From: Bacteroidales bacterium
Lineage (GTDB): Bacteria > Bacteroidota > Bacteroidia > Bacteroidales > VadinHA17
Reading direction: 5' to 3'
Assembly: GCA_012519515.1 (NCBI GenBank)
Contig: JAAYQC010000164.1
Location: 1 to 38,872, forward strand
Length of the DNA stretch: 38,872 bases
A model generated the notes under the pieces. The model was not told where the DNA came from, did no database searches, and saw nothing but the letters and a program-made list of their open reading frames with translations. Made by a program: the position numbers and the translations under genes. Positions 7,303 to 14,556 of the stretch are shown one piece after another. Positions within the stretch are counted from its first letter, which is position 1. Every line of letters begins with the position of its first letter.

Positions 7303-8307
7303 TTATTTCCTTGTCAGATGGTAAACATCGCCATCCTTTTCATAAGCAAGGTTAAAGCTAGCACAAATTAAGCGAATTATAGTCTCCTGAGCCTGGTTAT
7401 CGATCGGCGAGGTCCATGTGTTTGAAAGGATTTCCGGATCATCAGCCACAATATTCATATTATAGACTCTCTTGAGATCCCTGAAAACAATGTCAAGCGT
7501 CTGACCGTCGTAAACAAGCAGGCCGGTGTTCCACGACATGTAATTCGGATCAGTATTTAAGGCTTTCCCGGTTTTGTCCGAATAAACGCTCCCTATAAAT
7601 CCGGAATCAAGAACAATATCACTGCCCGTATCGATACAGGTAACGAGAACCTGTCCGGTCTTTACAAAAATCTCGACGGGCGAATCCTGATCGCTCGTCC
7701 TGACGTTAAAGGATGTCCCAAGTGCTCTTATCCTTACTTTTCCTGCATCAACGGTGAAGGGGCTTTCATCATCACGGACAATACTGAAGAATGCTTCACC
7801 TTCGAGGGTGACATTCCTTTCTCCCATGCTGAAACTGCGCGGGTAGGTAATGCGTGTGTTACGGTTTAGTATGACTGTGCTCCCGTCGGGAAGTGTATGC
7901 TCAAGGTTCTTCTGGTTCCCGCCGGTGGCAACTATTGTCCTGCGGTTGAAGAGCTCGTTTCTGTTCATGTACAGCAAGGCGGACCCTATCGCGATTACAA
8001 GAAGCACCGCGGCTGCTACCCTGTAATAAACAGGTCTCAGAAAGCGTTTTTTTACTTCCGGTTCATCATTCATCAATTCGTTATCCCTGAGCCGCGAGTA
8101 AAGCCTGTCCCAGGCCCGATCCGGATTTATTTCCCTTTCACTATTCATCTCTCTCAAATCATTCCAATATTTCCCGGTACTATAATTATCTTCTTCGGCA
8201 AAACGGCTGAAAATCTCCCCGTTGCCGCTCCTTTCTCCCGACAGATGAGCTGCCAGCTCTTCCCATTCCCTGTCGGTGAATATTTCCATATTATTTGTTT
8301 CTTTCAT
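7303..8307 (-). CDS. FecR-family anti-sigma factor
   Basis: This 334-residue inner-membrane protein has a cytoplasmic sigma-binding region (about 1-90), one transmembrane helix (about 96-113, VAAAVLLVIAIGSALLYM), a periplasmic FecR domain (about 118-215, with LPDGSTVILNRNTRI and EGEAFFSI), and a C-terminal DUF4974-like domain (about 255-334) that in this family faces the STN partner. It should hold or activate the ECF sigma factor encoded just upstream. The two genes overlap by ATGA (8304-8307), implying translational coupling and fixed stoichiometry. The STN protein follows 15 bases downstream. Confidence 0.92.
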   Translation of the reverse strand: MKETNNMEIFTDREWEELAAHLSGERSGNGEIFSRFAEEDNYSTGKYWNDLREMNSEREINPDRAWDRLYSRLRDNELMNDEPEVKKRFLRPVYYRVAAAVLLVIAIGSALLYMNRNELFNRRTIVATGGNQKNLEHTLPDGSTVILNRNTRITYPRSFSMGERNVTLEGEAFFSIVRDDESPFTVDAGKVRIRALGTSFNVRTSDQDSPVEIFVKTGQVLVTCIDTGSDIVLDSGFIGSVYSDKTGKALNTDPNYMSWNTGLLVYDGQTLDIVFRDLKRVYNMNIVADDPEILSNTWTSPIDNQAQETIIRLICASFNLAYEKDGDVYHLTRK

Positions 8308-8840
8308 TGTTCTGTGAGTGCTTTTCTGAATTCCTTCAGGGCCCTTCCCATGTTTGCCTCAACGGTCTTGACCGATATAGCCAGTCGCTCGGCGATCTCG
8401 GAATACTTCAGCCCTTCAAACCTGTTCATGCAGAAAATCTGTCCGCATCTCGGGGGAAGCCGCTCCAATATGCCGGCAACTTTTTCCTGGAGATCATTGA
8501 AATTTACCAGGTTTGCCGTGTCTTCATCTACAGTTGAGCCTAATACCAACGTTTCCCGGGCATGCTTCTCAACTACCTTGCTGTGACTGATATGATGAAG
8601 GCAGCGGTTATGAACAGCCCTGAAAAGGTATCCGTTCAGGGAACTTTTAATCTGCAGTTTTTCCCTGTCCTTCCAGAGTGTAAAAAAGAGATCCTGAACT
8701 ATTTCCTCAGCAGTGTCCTGATCCTTTATCATCGTTCCCGCATATCTTACCAGGGAAACATAGAAGGAACGGAAAAGTGATTCAAACTGTTTTTTATCAC
8801 CTTGCCTGATCCTCCTTGCTATTTTATAATCCCCCGGCAT
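8304..8840 (-). CDS. ECF RNA polymerase sigma-70 factor (FecI-like)
   Basis: This 178-residue sigma factor has region 2 (about 20-90: FESLFRSFYVSLVRYA and the DTAEEIVQDLFFTLWK core-binding helix) and region 4 (about 120-170: LERLPPRCGQIFCMNRFEGL, then SEIAERLAISVKTVEANM as the DNA-binding helix-turn-helix). Region 3 and the N-terminal region 1.1 are absent, as expected for ECF factors. It is the second gene of the operon, 9 bases after the first secreted gene and overlapping the anti-sigma gene by four bases. It likely redirects polymerase to the operon itself and perhaps distant targets; the actual target promoter is not proven here. Confidence 0.95.
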   Translation of the reverse strand: MPGDYKIARRIRQGDKKQFESLFRSFYVSLVRYAGTMIKDQDTAEEIVQDLFFTLWKDREKLQIKSSLNGYLFRAVHNRCLHHISHSKVVEKHARETLVLGSTVDEDTANLVNFNDLQEKVAGILERLPPRCGQIFCMNRFEGLKYSEIAERLAISVKTVEANMGRALKEFRKALTEQ

Positions 8841-8849
8841 TCGTTTTAA

Positions 8850-10160
8850 TTACTTTTCAAGATCGTCCCTGTCGCTGAATTTTAGTTTCCTGCTGAGGCG
8901 CCTGATAGCCGATTCAATGCTCTGGTCGGGTTCTATCACGTTGTAGTCGCCCCAGAACGCGGGATCGGTGAATGCGCTCACCTTTTCGGAGAACACATCA
9001 CTGTACTTTAGTTTCTCCTTTCCTGCAAATTTAATCACTTCTTCGTTGGTGCGGTCGGTTATTGCCATTTCCGACATGGTTGTGTAAAAGGTATTAAAGA
9101 GCTTCCTCTTCCAGTTAACCTTGAATTTCACTTCAGCCCTCGAATATGCAAAATACCATTTACCGTCCTGTTCGCGATACTTTGTTCTGTAGCTTGCTAT
9201 TTCAGGCGTCACTTCCATTCCGAGCGGCTTCTTCTTGATGAATATCGACGAAGCGGCAGCCTTGTCCTCGAGGTTGAAACCGAATTCGGCCTCGGTAAGC
9301 GCATACGAGTCGGTGGCTATGTAAAGGTAGCCCATGAACAGAGGCATGTCAACATGAGGTTTCTGCTTGAATGAAATCACATAATGAGGCATGCCATCTA
9401 TCTCTATGACAGTCGTCAGAGAATAGTCATAATACTGCATGGCATCCATGGTCAATATTGACTCTGTGTTCTTGGCCAGGTCGAGCTGAAGCATCGTGAC
9501 CGGACCGCCCTGAAGCTTGAAAAGGACAGTATCCATCCTTTCAACATCCGAGCCCTTTCTGCCCTTGTATATCCTTGCCCCATCGAAGCGTATATCGTTG
9601 GCATAGGGAGCCTTGAAGATCTCAACAACAGCCTCGCCTATTGATACATAGGTCCTGTTTTTCCTGATTGTCTCCCTGTAGAAGGCAGTCATCAGGTTGG
9701 CTTCGTTGCTATAATTCCTGCCTATCCTTCCGATTGCATTCCTTACTATGTGTTCGGGATCAATAGGCTTGACGATGATCTCCTTTATGGGTATAGGCGC
9801 GGGAGTGAGCTCAATCACATTCCTGTAGCCATCCTCCCTCAGTTCTTCAAGCGGAACTATCTTGTTCGTGTAACCAAGGAAACTCACCTCAAGGTTTTTG
9901 GATACCTGAGTCTCGTAAACCTTTATCGAGAACTCCCCGTCGATATTGGTAACAGTGGCAACGTTGGTCTCCTTGACGGCAACGGATACAAATACAAGCG
10001 GAGCTCTGGTTTCGGAATCAACTACCTTTCCCTTGAAGGTAAGAACGGTTTCCTGGGGGTTCTTCTTCTTTTCGGGAGAAACTCCCGCGTAAACTGTTGA
10101 AGCAGTGAAGACAGGCAACAGAAGCAGTGCGATTAGTGACAGATACCTGATGGTTTTCAT
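8850..10160 (-). CDS. Secreted carboxypeptidase-regulatory-like protein, first gene of the ECF operon
   Basis: The 436-residue protein has a signal peptide (about 1-26, ending VYAG) and a carboxypeptidase-regulatory-like domain (about 40-120: TFKGKVVDSETRAPLVFVSV, then TNIDGEFSIKV). A long C-terminal domain is shared with the operon's last gene (MTAFYRETIRKN, EAVVEIFKAPY, TDPAFWGDYNV). Unlike that paralogue it lacks STN. It is predicted to be periplasmic or outer-membrane attached; biochemical function is unknown. It starts the four-gene operon and lies only 9 bases before the sigma gene. It may be the main regulated product, with the STN paralogue as sensor. That division of labour is inference from domain content and order. 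Confidence 0.75.
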   Translation of the reverse strand: MKTIRYLSLIALLLLPVFTASTVYAGVSPEKKKNPQETVLTFKGKVVDSETRAPLVFVSVAVKETNVATVTNIDGEFSIKVYETQVSKNLEVSFLGYTNKIVPLEELREDGYRNVIELTPAPIPIKEIIVKPIDPEHIVRNAIGRIGRNYSNEANLMTAFYRETIRKNRTYVSIGEAVVEIFKAPYANDIRFDGARIYKGRKGSDVERMDTVLFKLQGGPVTMLQLDLAKNTESILTMDAMQYYDYSLTTVIEIDGMPHYVISFKQKPHVDMPLFMGYLYIATDSYALTEAEFGFNLEDKAAASSIFIKKKPLGMEVTPEIASYRTKYREQDGKWYFAYSRAEVKFKVNWKRKLFNTFYTTMSEMAITDRTNEEVIKFAGKEKLKYSDVFSEKVSAFTDPAFWGDYNVIEPDQSIESAIRRLSRKLKFSDRDDLEK

Positions 10161-10213
10161 AGCATATGAGTATTAAGTTTTTAAGTAATCTTTTTAAAGT
10201 TTCTTTCATCCCT

Positions 10214-10228
10214 ATGACCGAATGACCG
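10214..10228 (-). promoter_or_regulatory. Tandem CGGTCAT repeat upstream of the ECF operon
   Basis: The minus strand reads CGGTCATTCGGTCAT, two copies of CGGTCAT separated by one base. It lies 54 bases upstream of the operon's first ATG and in the short divergent gap with the radical SAM gene. It is a candidate sigma-factor or regulator recognition site; no further copy was searched for beyond this window. Confidence 0.35.
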
Positions 10229-10298
10229 TATCTTTACCCTATCCGGTTAAGGTTTTTTAACTAAAAGGATGCTTCAGACATCCATCCCGGTAAAATAT

Positions 10299-11276
10299 AT
10301 GAAAAAAGAAAAAATTGTTAAATCGGTAAACGCGGTAAAGTCGGCATTCTCCTGGGCTGCAAGCTCCGTAACAGGACTACCGTTGATAGCCGGGATGCCT
10401 GCCACCGTATCCTTCGAACTTACCAACCATTGCAATCTCCGGTGTCCGGAATGTGCATCGGGATCGGGAATGATGCTCAGGGAAAGAGGATTCATGGATC
10501 CCGCGCTTTTTGAAAAAGCGATCGGCGAACTTAAGCCCTGGCTGTGGTACGTGAGTCTCTACTTCCAGGGAGAACCATACCTGCATCCGGAATTATTCTC
10601 CTTTATCCGGATGTGCGAAAATACAAAGGTTATAATAAGCACAAACGGTCATTTCCTCGACGGGGCCAATTCAGGCGAAACAGTGAGGTCAGGCATATAC
10701 AAGCTGATTGTATCGCTCGACGGAATGGACCAGGAAACATATTCAAAATACAGGGTGAAAGGGAATCTCGAAACGGTAATGGCCGGGATAAGGAATGTAA
10801 GCCGGGAAAGGGAAAGGCTCAGTTCGCCGATGAAGCTTGAAATTCAGTTCCTTGTGAACAGATACAATGAACACCAGATCGCCATGGCCGAATCCTTTGC
10901 CCGCGAGGTAAAAGCTTCCCTGAAACTAAAATCGATGCAGGTCATCAACAGTCGTGATGCCGGTAAATGGATGCCGTCAGAAACGAAATACGCCCGGTAT
11001 GAGATGAAGGATAAGAGATTTGCCATAAAAAATGCCATGCCGTCGCGATGCCTCAGGCTCTGGCTGAACCCTGTCATAAGCTGGGACGGAAAGGTGCTGC
11101 CCTGCTGCTTCGACAAGGATGCGGAATATGTTATGGGCGATCTCAGCTCCCAGTCATTCAGGGAAATATGGCACGGCAGCAAGTTCAGGGAATTCAGGCA
11201 CAGAGTGCTCTCCGGCAGAAGATCAATACCCATTTGCAGAAACTGCAGCTCCGGTATGAGAAATGTGGAGTATTGA
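10299..11276 (+). CDS. Radical SAM / SPASM-domain protein
   Basis: From ATG 10299 the protein has 325 residues. An upstream in-frame ATG at 10269 is possible, but its AGG touches the start codon, whereas 10299 has the A-rich leader common here. The [4Fe-4S]-SAM motif CNLRCPEC (Cys45, Cys49, Cys52) opens the barrel, followed by the STNGH glycine-rich segment. The C-terminal SPASM-like region holds LPCCFDKD, MGDL...EIWHG and IPICRNC, which should bind an auxiliary cluster. Such enzymes modify peptides or cofactors, but no precursor-peptide gene is visible next to it. Substrate unknown. It is transcribed away from the ECF operon. A GC-rich hairpin (CAGGGG at 11296-11301 with CCCCTG at 11313-11318) may terminate it. 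Confidence 0.88.
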   Translation: MKKEKIVKSVNAVKSAFSWAASSVTGLPLIAGMPATVSFELTNHCNLRCPECASGSGMMLRERGFMDPALFEKAIGELKPWLWYVSLYFQGEPYLHPELFSFIRMCENTKVIISTNGHFLDGANSGETVRSGIYKLIVSLDGMDQETYSKYRVKGNLETVMAGIRNVSRERERLSSPMKLEIQFLVNRYNEHQIAMAESFAREVKASLKLKSMQVINSRDAGKWMPSETKYARYEMKDKRFAIKNAMPSRCLRLWLNPVISWDGKVLPCCFDKDAEYVMGDLSSQSFREIWHGSKFREFRHRVLSGRRSIPICRNCSSGMRNVEY

Positions 11277-11374
11277 CTTCCTTTCCGGTTTCCCCCAGGG
11301 GCTACCCCAAAACCCCTGCCCCAATATAAAGGGAACTTTGAAATCCGTTATCATTTTCAGTTCTTGTTTCCTCC

Positions 11375-11441
11375 TGCATTCAATTACCCCCTTTCCATCC
11401 CGTCCCGTCCCGTCCCGATAGCTATCGGGAGCTATCGGGAT
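11375..11441 (+). repeat. Palindrome + G-quadruplex intergenic element, copy 1
   Basis: The element begins TGCATTCAATTACCCCC, runs through four CCC tracts spaced by GT (11399-11416), then the perfect palindrome TCCCGATAGCTATCGGGA (11413-11430), and ends GCTATCGGGAT. It matches copy 2 (29016-29072, opposite strand) over 57 positions with four mismatches. The one length difference is two extra GTCCC units here. The minus strand of the CCC tracts is a canonical G-quadruplex motif. Confidence 0.75.
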
Positions 11442-11479
11442 TTATCGGGAGGAGGAGTTGCTGAAATAGTCCTAAAATG

Positions 11480-11502
11480 ACGTTATAACATTGTTATAAC
11501 GT
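11480..11502. promoter_or_regulatory. Perfect 10-bp inverted repeat, operator-like
   Basis: ACGTTATAAC (11480-11489), a three-base spacer ATT, then GTTATAACGT (11493-11502). The arms are exact complements. The AT-rich symmetric form suits a dimeric regulator better than a terminator, since no T-run follows. It is about 275 bases before the glycosidase-like gene. Confidence 0.45.
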
Positions 11503-11775
11503 GCTATAATTACTTTATTATCCGGAAATTGCGACAAGAATGGCCCATGCTTCCGGGAACATGGTTTATACGGGCGAATCCCGGTGGCATATTATATATC
11601 AACTCGTAATAAACTCTTCCCGGAATATAGCATTTCCAAAGTCCGCGAAAACAGCTCTTTTTATAAGTTTTGTAAGCTGTTTGTTGTCTTTCTTCTCAAT
11701 ATTCCTGCATTAAACTCCGTTAGTATCCATATATTGGCACTCTCCCTGATTTGATGATCATGGAATTACAAATTA

Positions 11776-14556
11776 ATGCTACTTGACCGTATGTTTCACA
11801 ACAATATAGCCCCGGCGGCTGCAAAAGGAACAATTGCAATATTGTCACGGACTTTTTTGATTCTTTTAATGACGATCGTGCCAACGGCATTCCAGGGCGC
11901 TGATTTGTCGGGCCGCGACTATTACGTCACAGGAGTGGTGACCGACCGTAACGGCGCTTCAATTCCCAACGCGAGGGTCTCGATGATTGCCGGCACCGCC
12001 GAATATTCGGCCATAAGCAAAACCGACGGCAGCTATTCACTCAGGATATCAAATATTTATGAGAACATTTCGCATCTGATGGAAGTCGGAGTAGCTTATC
12101 CCAATCCCTTCAGCTTTTCGGTCAACATACCTTTTATAATAAACAGCCGCGGGGATATCAGGCTGTCTGTCTACAACTATTCAGGGAAGAAGGTGATGGA
12201 AGAGCTTTTCAGGTCGGTTGAGGCCGGAAGTTATCACATAATATGGGACGGTTGCAACCAGGGAGGGGCTCCCCAGCCAAATGGTTTATATTTCTACTCT
12301 ATCAGCTTTGGCGGTAAAACCCTCTCGGGCAAGCTTGTCAAGGCCCGGGGGTTTTCAGCTTATTCCGCTGGTACGGCCATTGAGCCCGACATGATGCCGC
12401 CCGCCATACCAACCACTCCCGGAGAATTCAGGTTCCCCGTGACAACCACTGTTCAGTGTAACAATTACTATCCCGTCAGGCTTACCGACATAACCATAGC
12501 CCGCGACACCATTATCGACTTTGAACTTACCCTCAGGCAGGAACTGCCTTTCAAGACATCGGGCAACCATATCGCGATGCATACCGGTAACGGATACCGG
12601 CCGCTGATTCTGAAGGGAATTAACCTGGGCTCCTCACCTCCCGGGTATTTCCCCGGCGAGATAGGCTATGCTCTTGCTCCCATGGTATATGAGAACTGGA
12701 TAAGGGAAATGGCTGAAGCCGGATTCAACAGCATAAGGGTATATACCCTTCATCCGCCTGTTTTCTACGAAAAACTTGCAAACTACAACGAAAGGCATCC
12801 CGATAAACCTCTGCTCCTTTTCCAGGGGATCTGGCTCGACGAGGTTGAGGATCCGCGTAATCCCGAATCGTACGACCTGCTCAACCGGGAAAACAATTTC
12901 AGAAAAGACATAAAGGAGATCATCGATTGCGTCAACGGAAAGGGCGACATAGGTTACAGGTACGGCAAGGCTTATGGAAGATATCTTACCGACGTGTCGA
13001 GATGGACCGCGGGTTATGTGATTGGAAGGGAGATAAGCCCTCAGGAAGTTGACACAACCGATACCAGGAATCCATCAGTGACATCTTTCAACGGAAGGTA
13101 CCTGAGCATCAGCGGAGGAAAGGCCAGTGAGGTTTTCTGCGCGAGGATGCTGGAACAGACCATTATATATGAAGCCAATAACTACTCAACAAGGAGACCT
13201 GTCAGTATTTCGAGCTGGCCGACCCTCGATCCGCTGTCACATCCGACAGAGATCCATACTGATGAGGACAAGGCACACTACGATATAACAAAGATCAGTC
13301 TCAACATGCCTGAACCTGGAATATTTGCATCCTACCATGCCTATCCCTATTACCCGAATTTCATAAGCGAACAGCCTTCCTACCTTGGCTACAGCGACGA
13401 GCACGGGCCCAACAGCTATCTTGGTTATCTGCACGATCTTAAGGATCATTATTCCGGTATGCCCCTGGTAATAGCCGAATTCGGGGTGCCGTCGAGCTGG
13501 GGAAGCGCTCACCAGTCGTACAGCGATATGCATCACGGAGGCTACTCGGAAAAGCAGCAGGGAGAAAAGAACATGAGGCTGATGCATAATATTCTCGAGG
13601 CGGGCTGCGCGGGTGGATTCATGTTTGCATGGATGGACGAATGGTTCAAACCTACCTGGATTGTCAGCTATCTCGAAGCCTATGGAAGCAATATTGGCGG
13701 GAACCTTATACCAACAAGGCAGCTCTGGCATAATCTTACTTCGCCGGAACAGAATTTCGGCCTTGTTTCATTCGACCAGAGAAACGTCGACCCCTTCATT
13801 TCATACCAGATCAGTCAGCCCGGCGGCCCGGTGCGAAAAATAAACGCGACACACGATAACAGCTTCTTCTTCCTCGACATTGAAGCAGGAAGGCAGCTTG
13901 AAGCCGGTGATACAGTAATGGTTGCCTTCGATACTTATCTGGCCGGTCTCGGCGAATCGAGGCTTCCCAACGGCAAAATACTTGACAACAGGTCGGAGTT
14001 CCTCATGACAATGGTATTATCGCAAGACACCGCGCTTTATCATGTTACCCAGGCCTATGACATGAACGGACTCACTCCGCGTTTTGATCTTTCAAACCAT
14101 GCTGTCCAGCGGTACAGAAGTACTGTCACCGACGGGGCTCCCTGGGTTCTGATGCACTGGTACAACGACGGTTTTAGACATGAAGGACAGTATATAGGCA
14201 AGTTCCCGATGGAAAACTCTCCGGATTTCACTTTCGGCGAAATGACGGCAGTGGCATGGAGCGGAAACAAAATAAGGATCCGGGTTCCGTGGACCCTCCT
14301 TTACTTCTACGATCCCACACAGATGAAAGTGATCGACGGAGCCGTATCATACGATGGCGGATACAATTATGTCATCTCCACGGCTGAATCCGACGGCATT
14401 GCAGTATCGGTCTATCTCGATAAACAGGTAACTTCAACAGTCAGCAGGTACAATTGGGAGAAATGGCTGATAGTACCGTCAACAGTGTCGAGGGAAAAGA
14501 AATCGCTTGAAATAGTAAGAAGCGGATTGACAGCAATCCCGCGGTTTAGCGACTGA
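11776..14556 (+). CDS. Large secreted TIM-barrel glycoside-hydrolase-like protein
   Basis: The 926-residue protein has an N-terminal signal/TM segment (about 24-42), a carboxypeptidase-regulatory-like domain (about 50-95), and a FlgD/Por-type beta module (about 105-195: VAYPNPFSFSVNIPF, NGLYFYSI). A TIM-barrel region follows (about 275-690), with beta-rich sequence to the end. In the barrel I see LKGINLGSSPPGYFPGE, NSIRVYTLHPP, VIGREISP (Glu419), SSWPTLDPLSHP, ASYHAYPYYP, VIAEFGVPSSWG (Glu568) and MFAWMDEWFKPTW. These match, from memory, an uncharacterised glycosidase-like family seen beside GT2 genes in other phyla. Glu419 and Glu568 are plausible acid/base and nucleophile. The stop overlaps the convergent GT2 gene by 11 bases. 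ATG 11791 is an alternative start. Confidence 0.75.
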   Translation: MLLDRMFHNNIAPAAAKGTIAILSRTFLILLMTIVPTAFQGADLSGRDYYVTGVVTDRNGASIPNARVSMIAGTAEYSAISKTDGSYSLRISNIYENISHLMEVGVAYPNPFSFSVNIPFIINSRGDIRLSVYNYSGKKVMEELFRSVEAGSYHIIWDGCNQGGAPQPNGLYFYSISFGGKTLSGKLVKARGFSAYSAGTAIEPDMMPPAIPTTPGEFRFPVTTTVQCNNYYPVRLTDITIARDTIIDFELTLRQELPFKTSGNHIAMHTGNGYRPLILKGINLGSSPPGYFPGEIGYALAPMVYENWIREMAEAGFNSIRVYTLHPPVFYEKLANYNERHPDKPLLLFQGIWLDEVEDPRNPESYDLLNRENNFRKDIKEIIDCVNGKGDIGYRYGKAYGRYLTDVSRWTAGYVIGREISPQEVDTTDTRNPSVTSFNGRYLSISGGKASEVFCARMLEQTIIYEANNYSTRRPVSISSWPTLDPLSHPTEIHTDEDKAHYDITKISLNMPEPGIFASYHAYPYYPNFISEQPSYLGYSDEHGPNSYLGYLHDLKDHYSGMPLVIAEFGVPSSWGSAHQSYSDMHHGGYSEKQQGEKNMRLMHNILEAGCAGGFMFAWMDEWFKPTWIVSYLEAYGSNIGGNLIPTRQLWHNLTSPEQNFGLVSFDQRNVDPFISYQISQPGGPVRKINATHDNSFFFLDIEAGRQLEAGDTVMVAFDTYLAGLGESRLPNGKILDNRSEFLMTMVLSQDTALYHVTQAYDMNGLTPRFDLSNHAVQRYRSTVTDGAPWVLMHWYNDGFRHEGQYIGKFPMENSPDFTFGEMTAVAWSGNKIRIRVPWTLLYFYDPTQMKVIDGAVSYDGGYNYVISTAESDGIAVSVYLDKQVTSTVSRYNWEKWLIVPSTVSREKKSLEIVRSGLTAIPRFSD

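Larger units (their letters stand above)
11277..11775. other. Intergenic region, no gene seen
   Basis: About 500 bases with no convincing reading frame. It holds a GC-rich hairpin just after the radical SAM gene (11296-11318), the palindrome/G-quadruplex repeat (11375-11441), a perfect 10-bp inverted repeat (11480-11502) and a weaker 8-bp inverted repeat (AAACAGCT at 11649-11656 with AGCTGTTT at 11675-11682). The promoter of the downstream glycosidase-like gene should lie here, but no exact TAnnTTTG match was identified. Confidence 0.6.

Noticed and set aside
7897-8586. Plus-strand frame of 229 codons over the anti-sigma/sigma junction
   Set aside because: Crosses two well-supported minus-strand genes and has no homology-like features.
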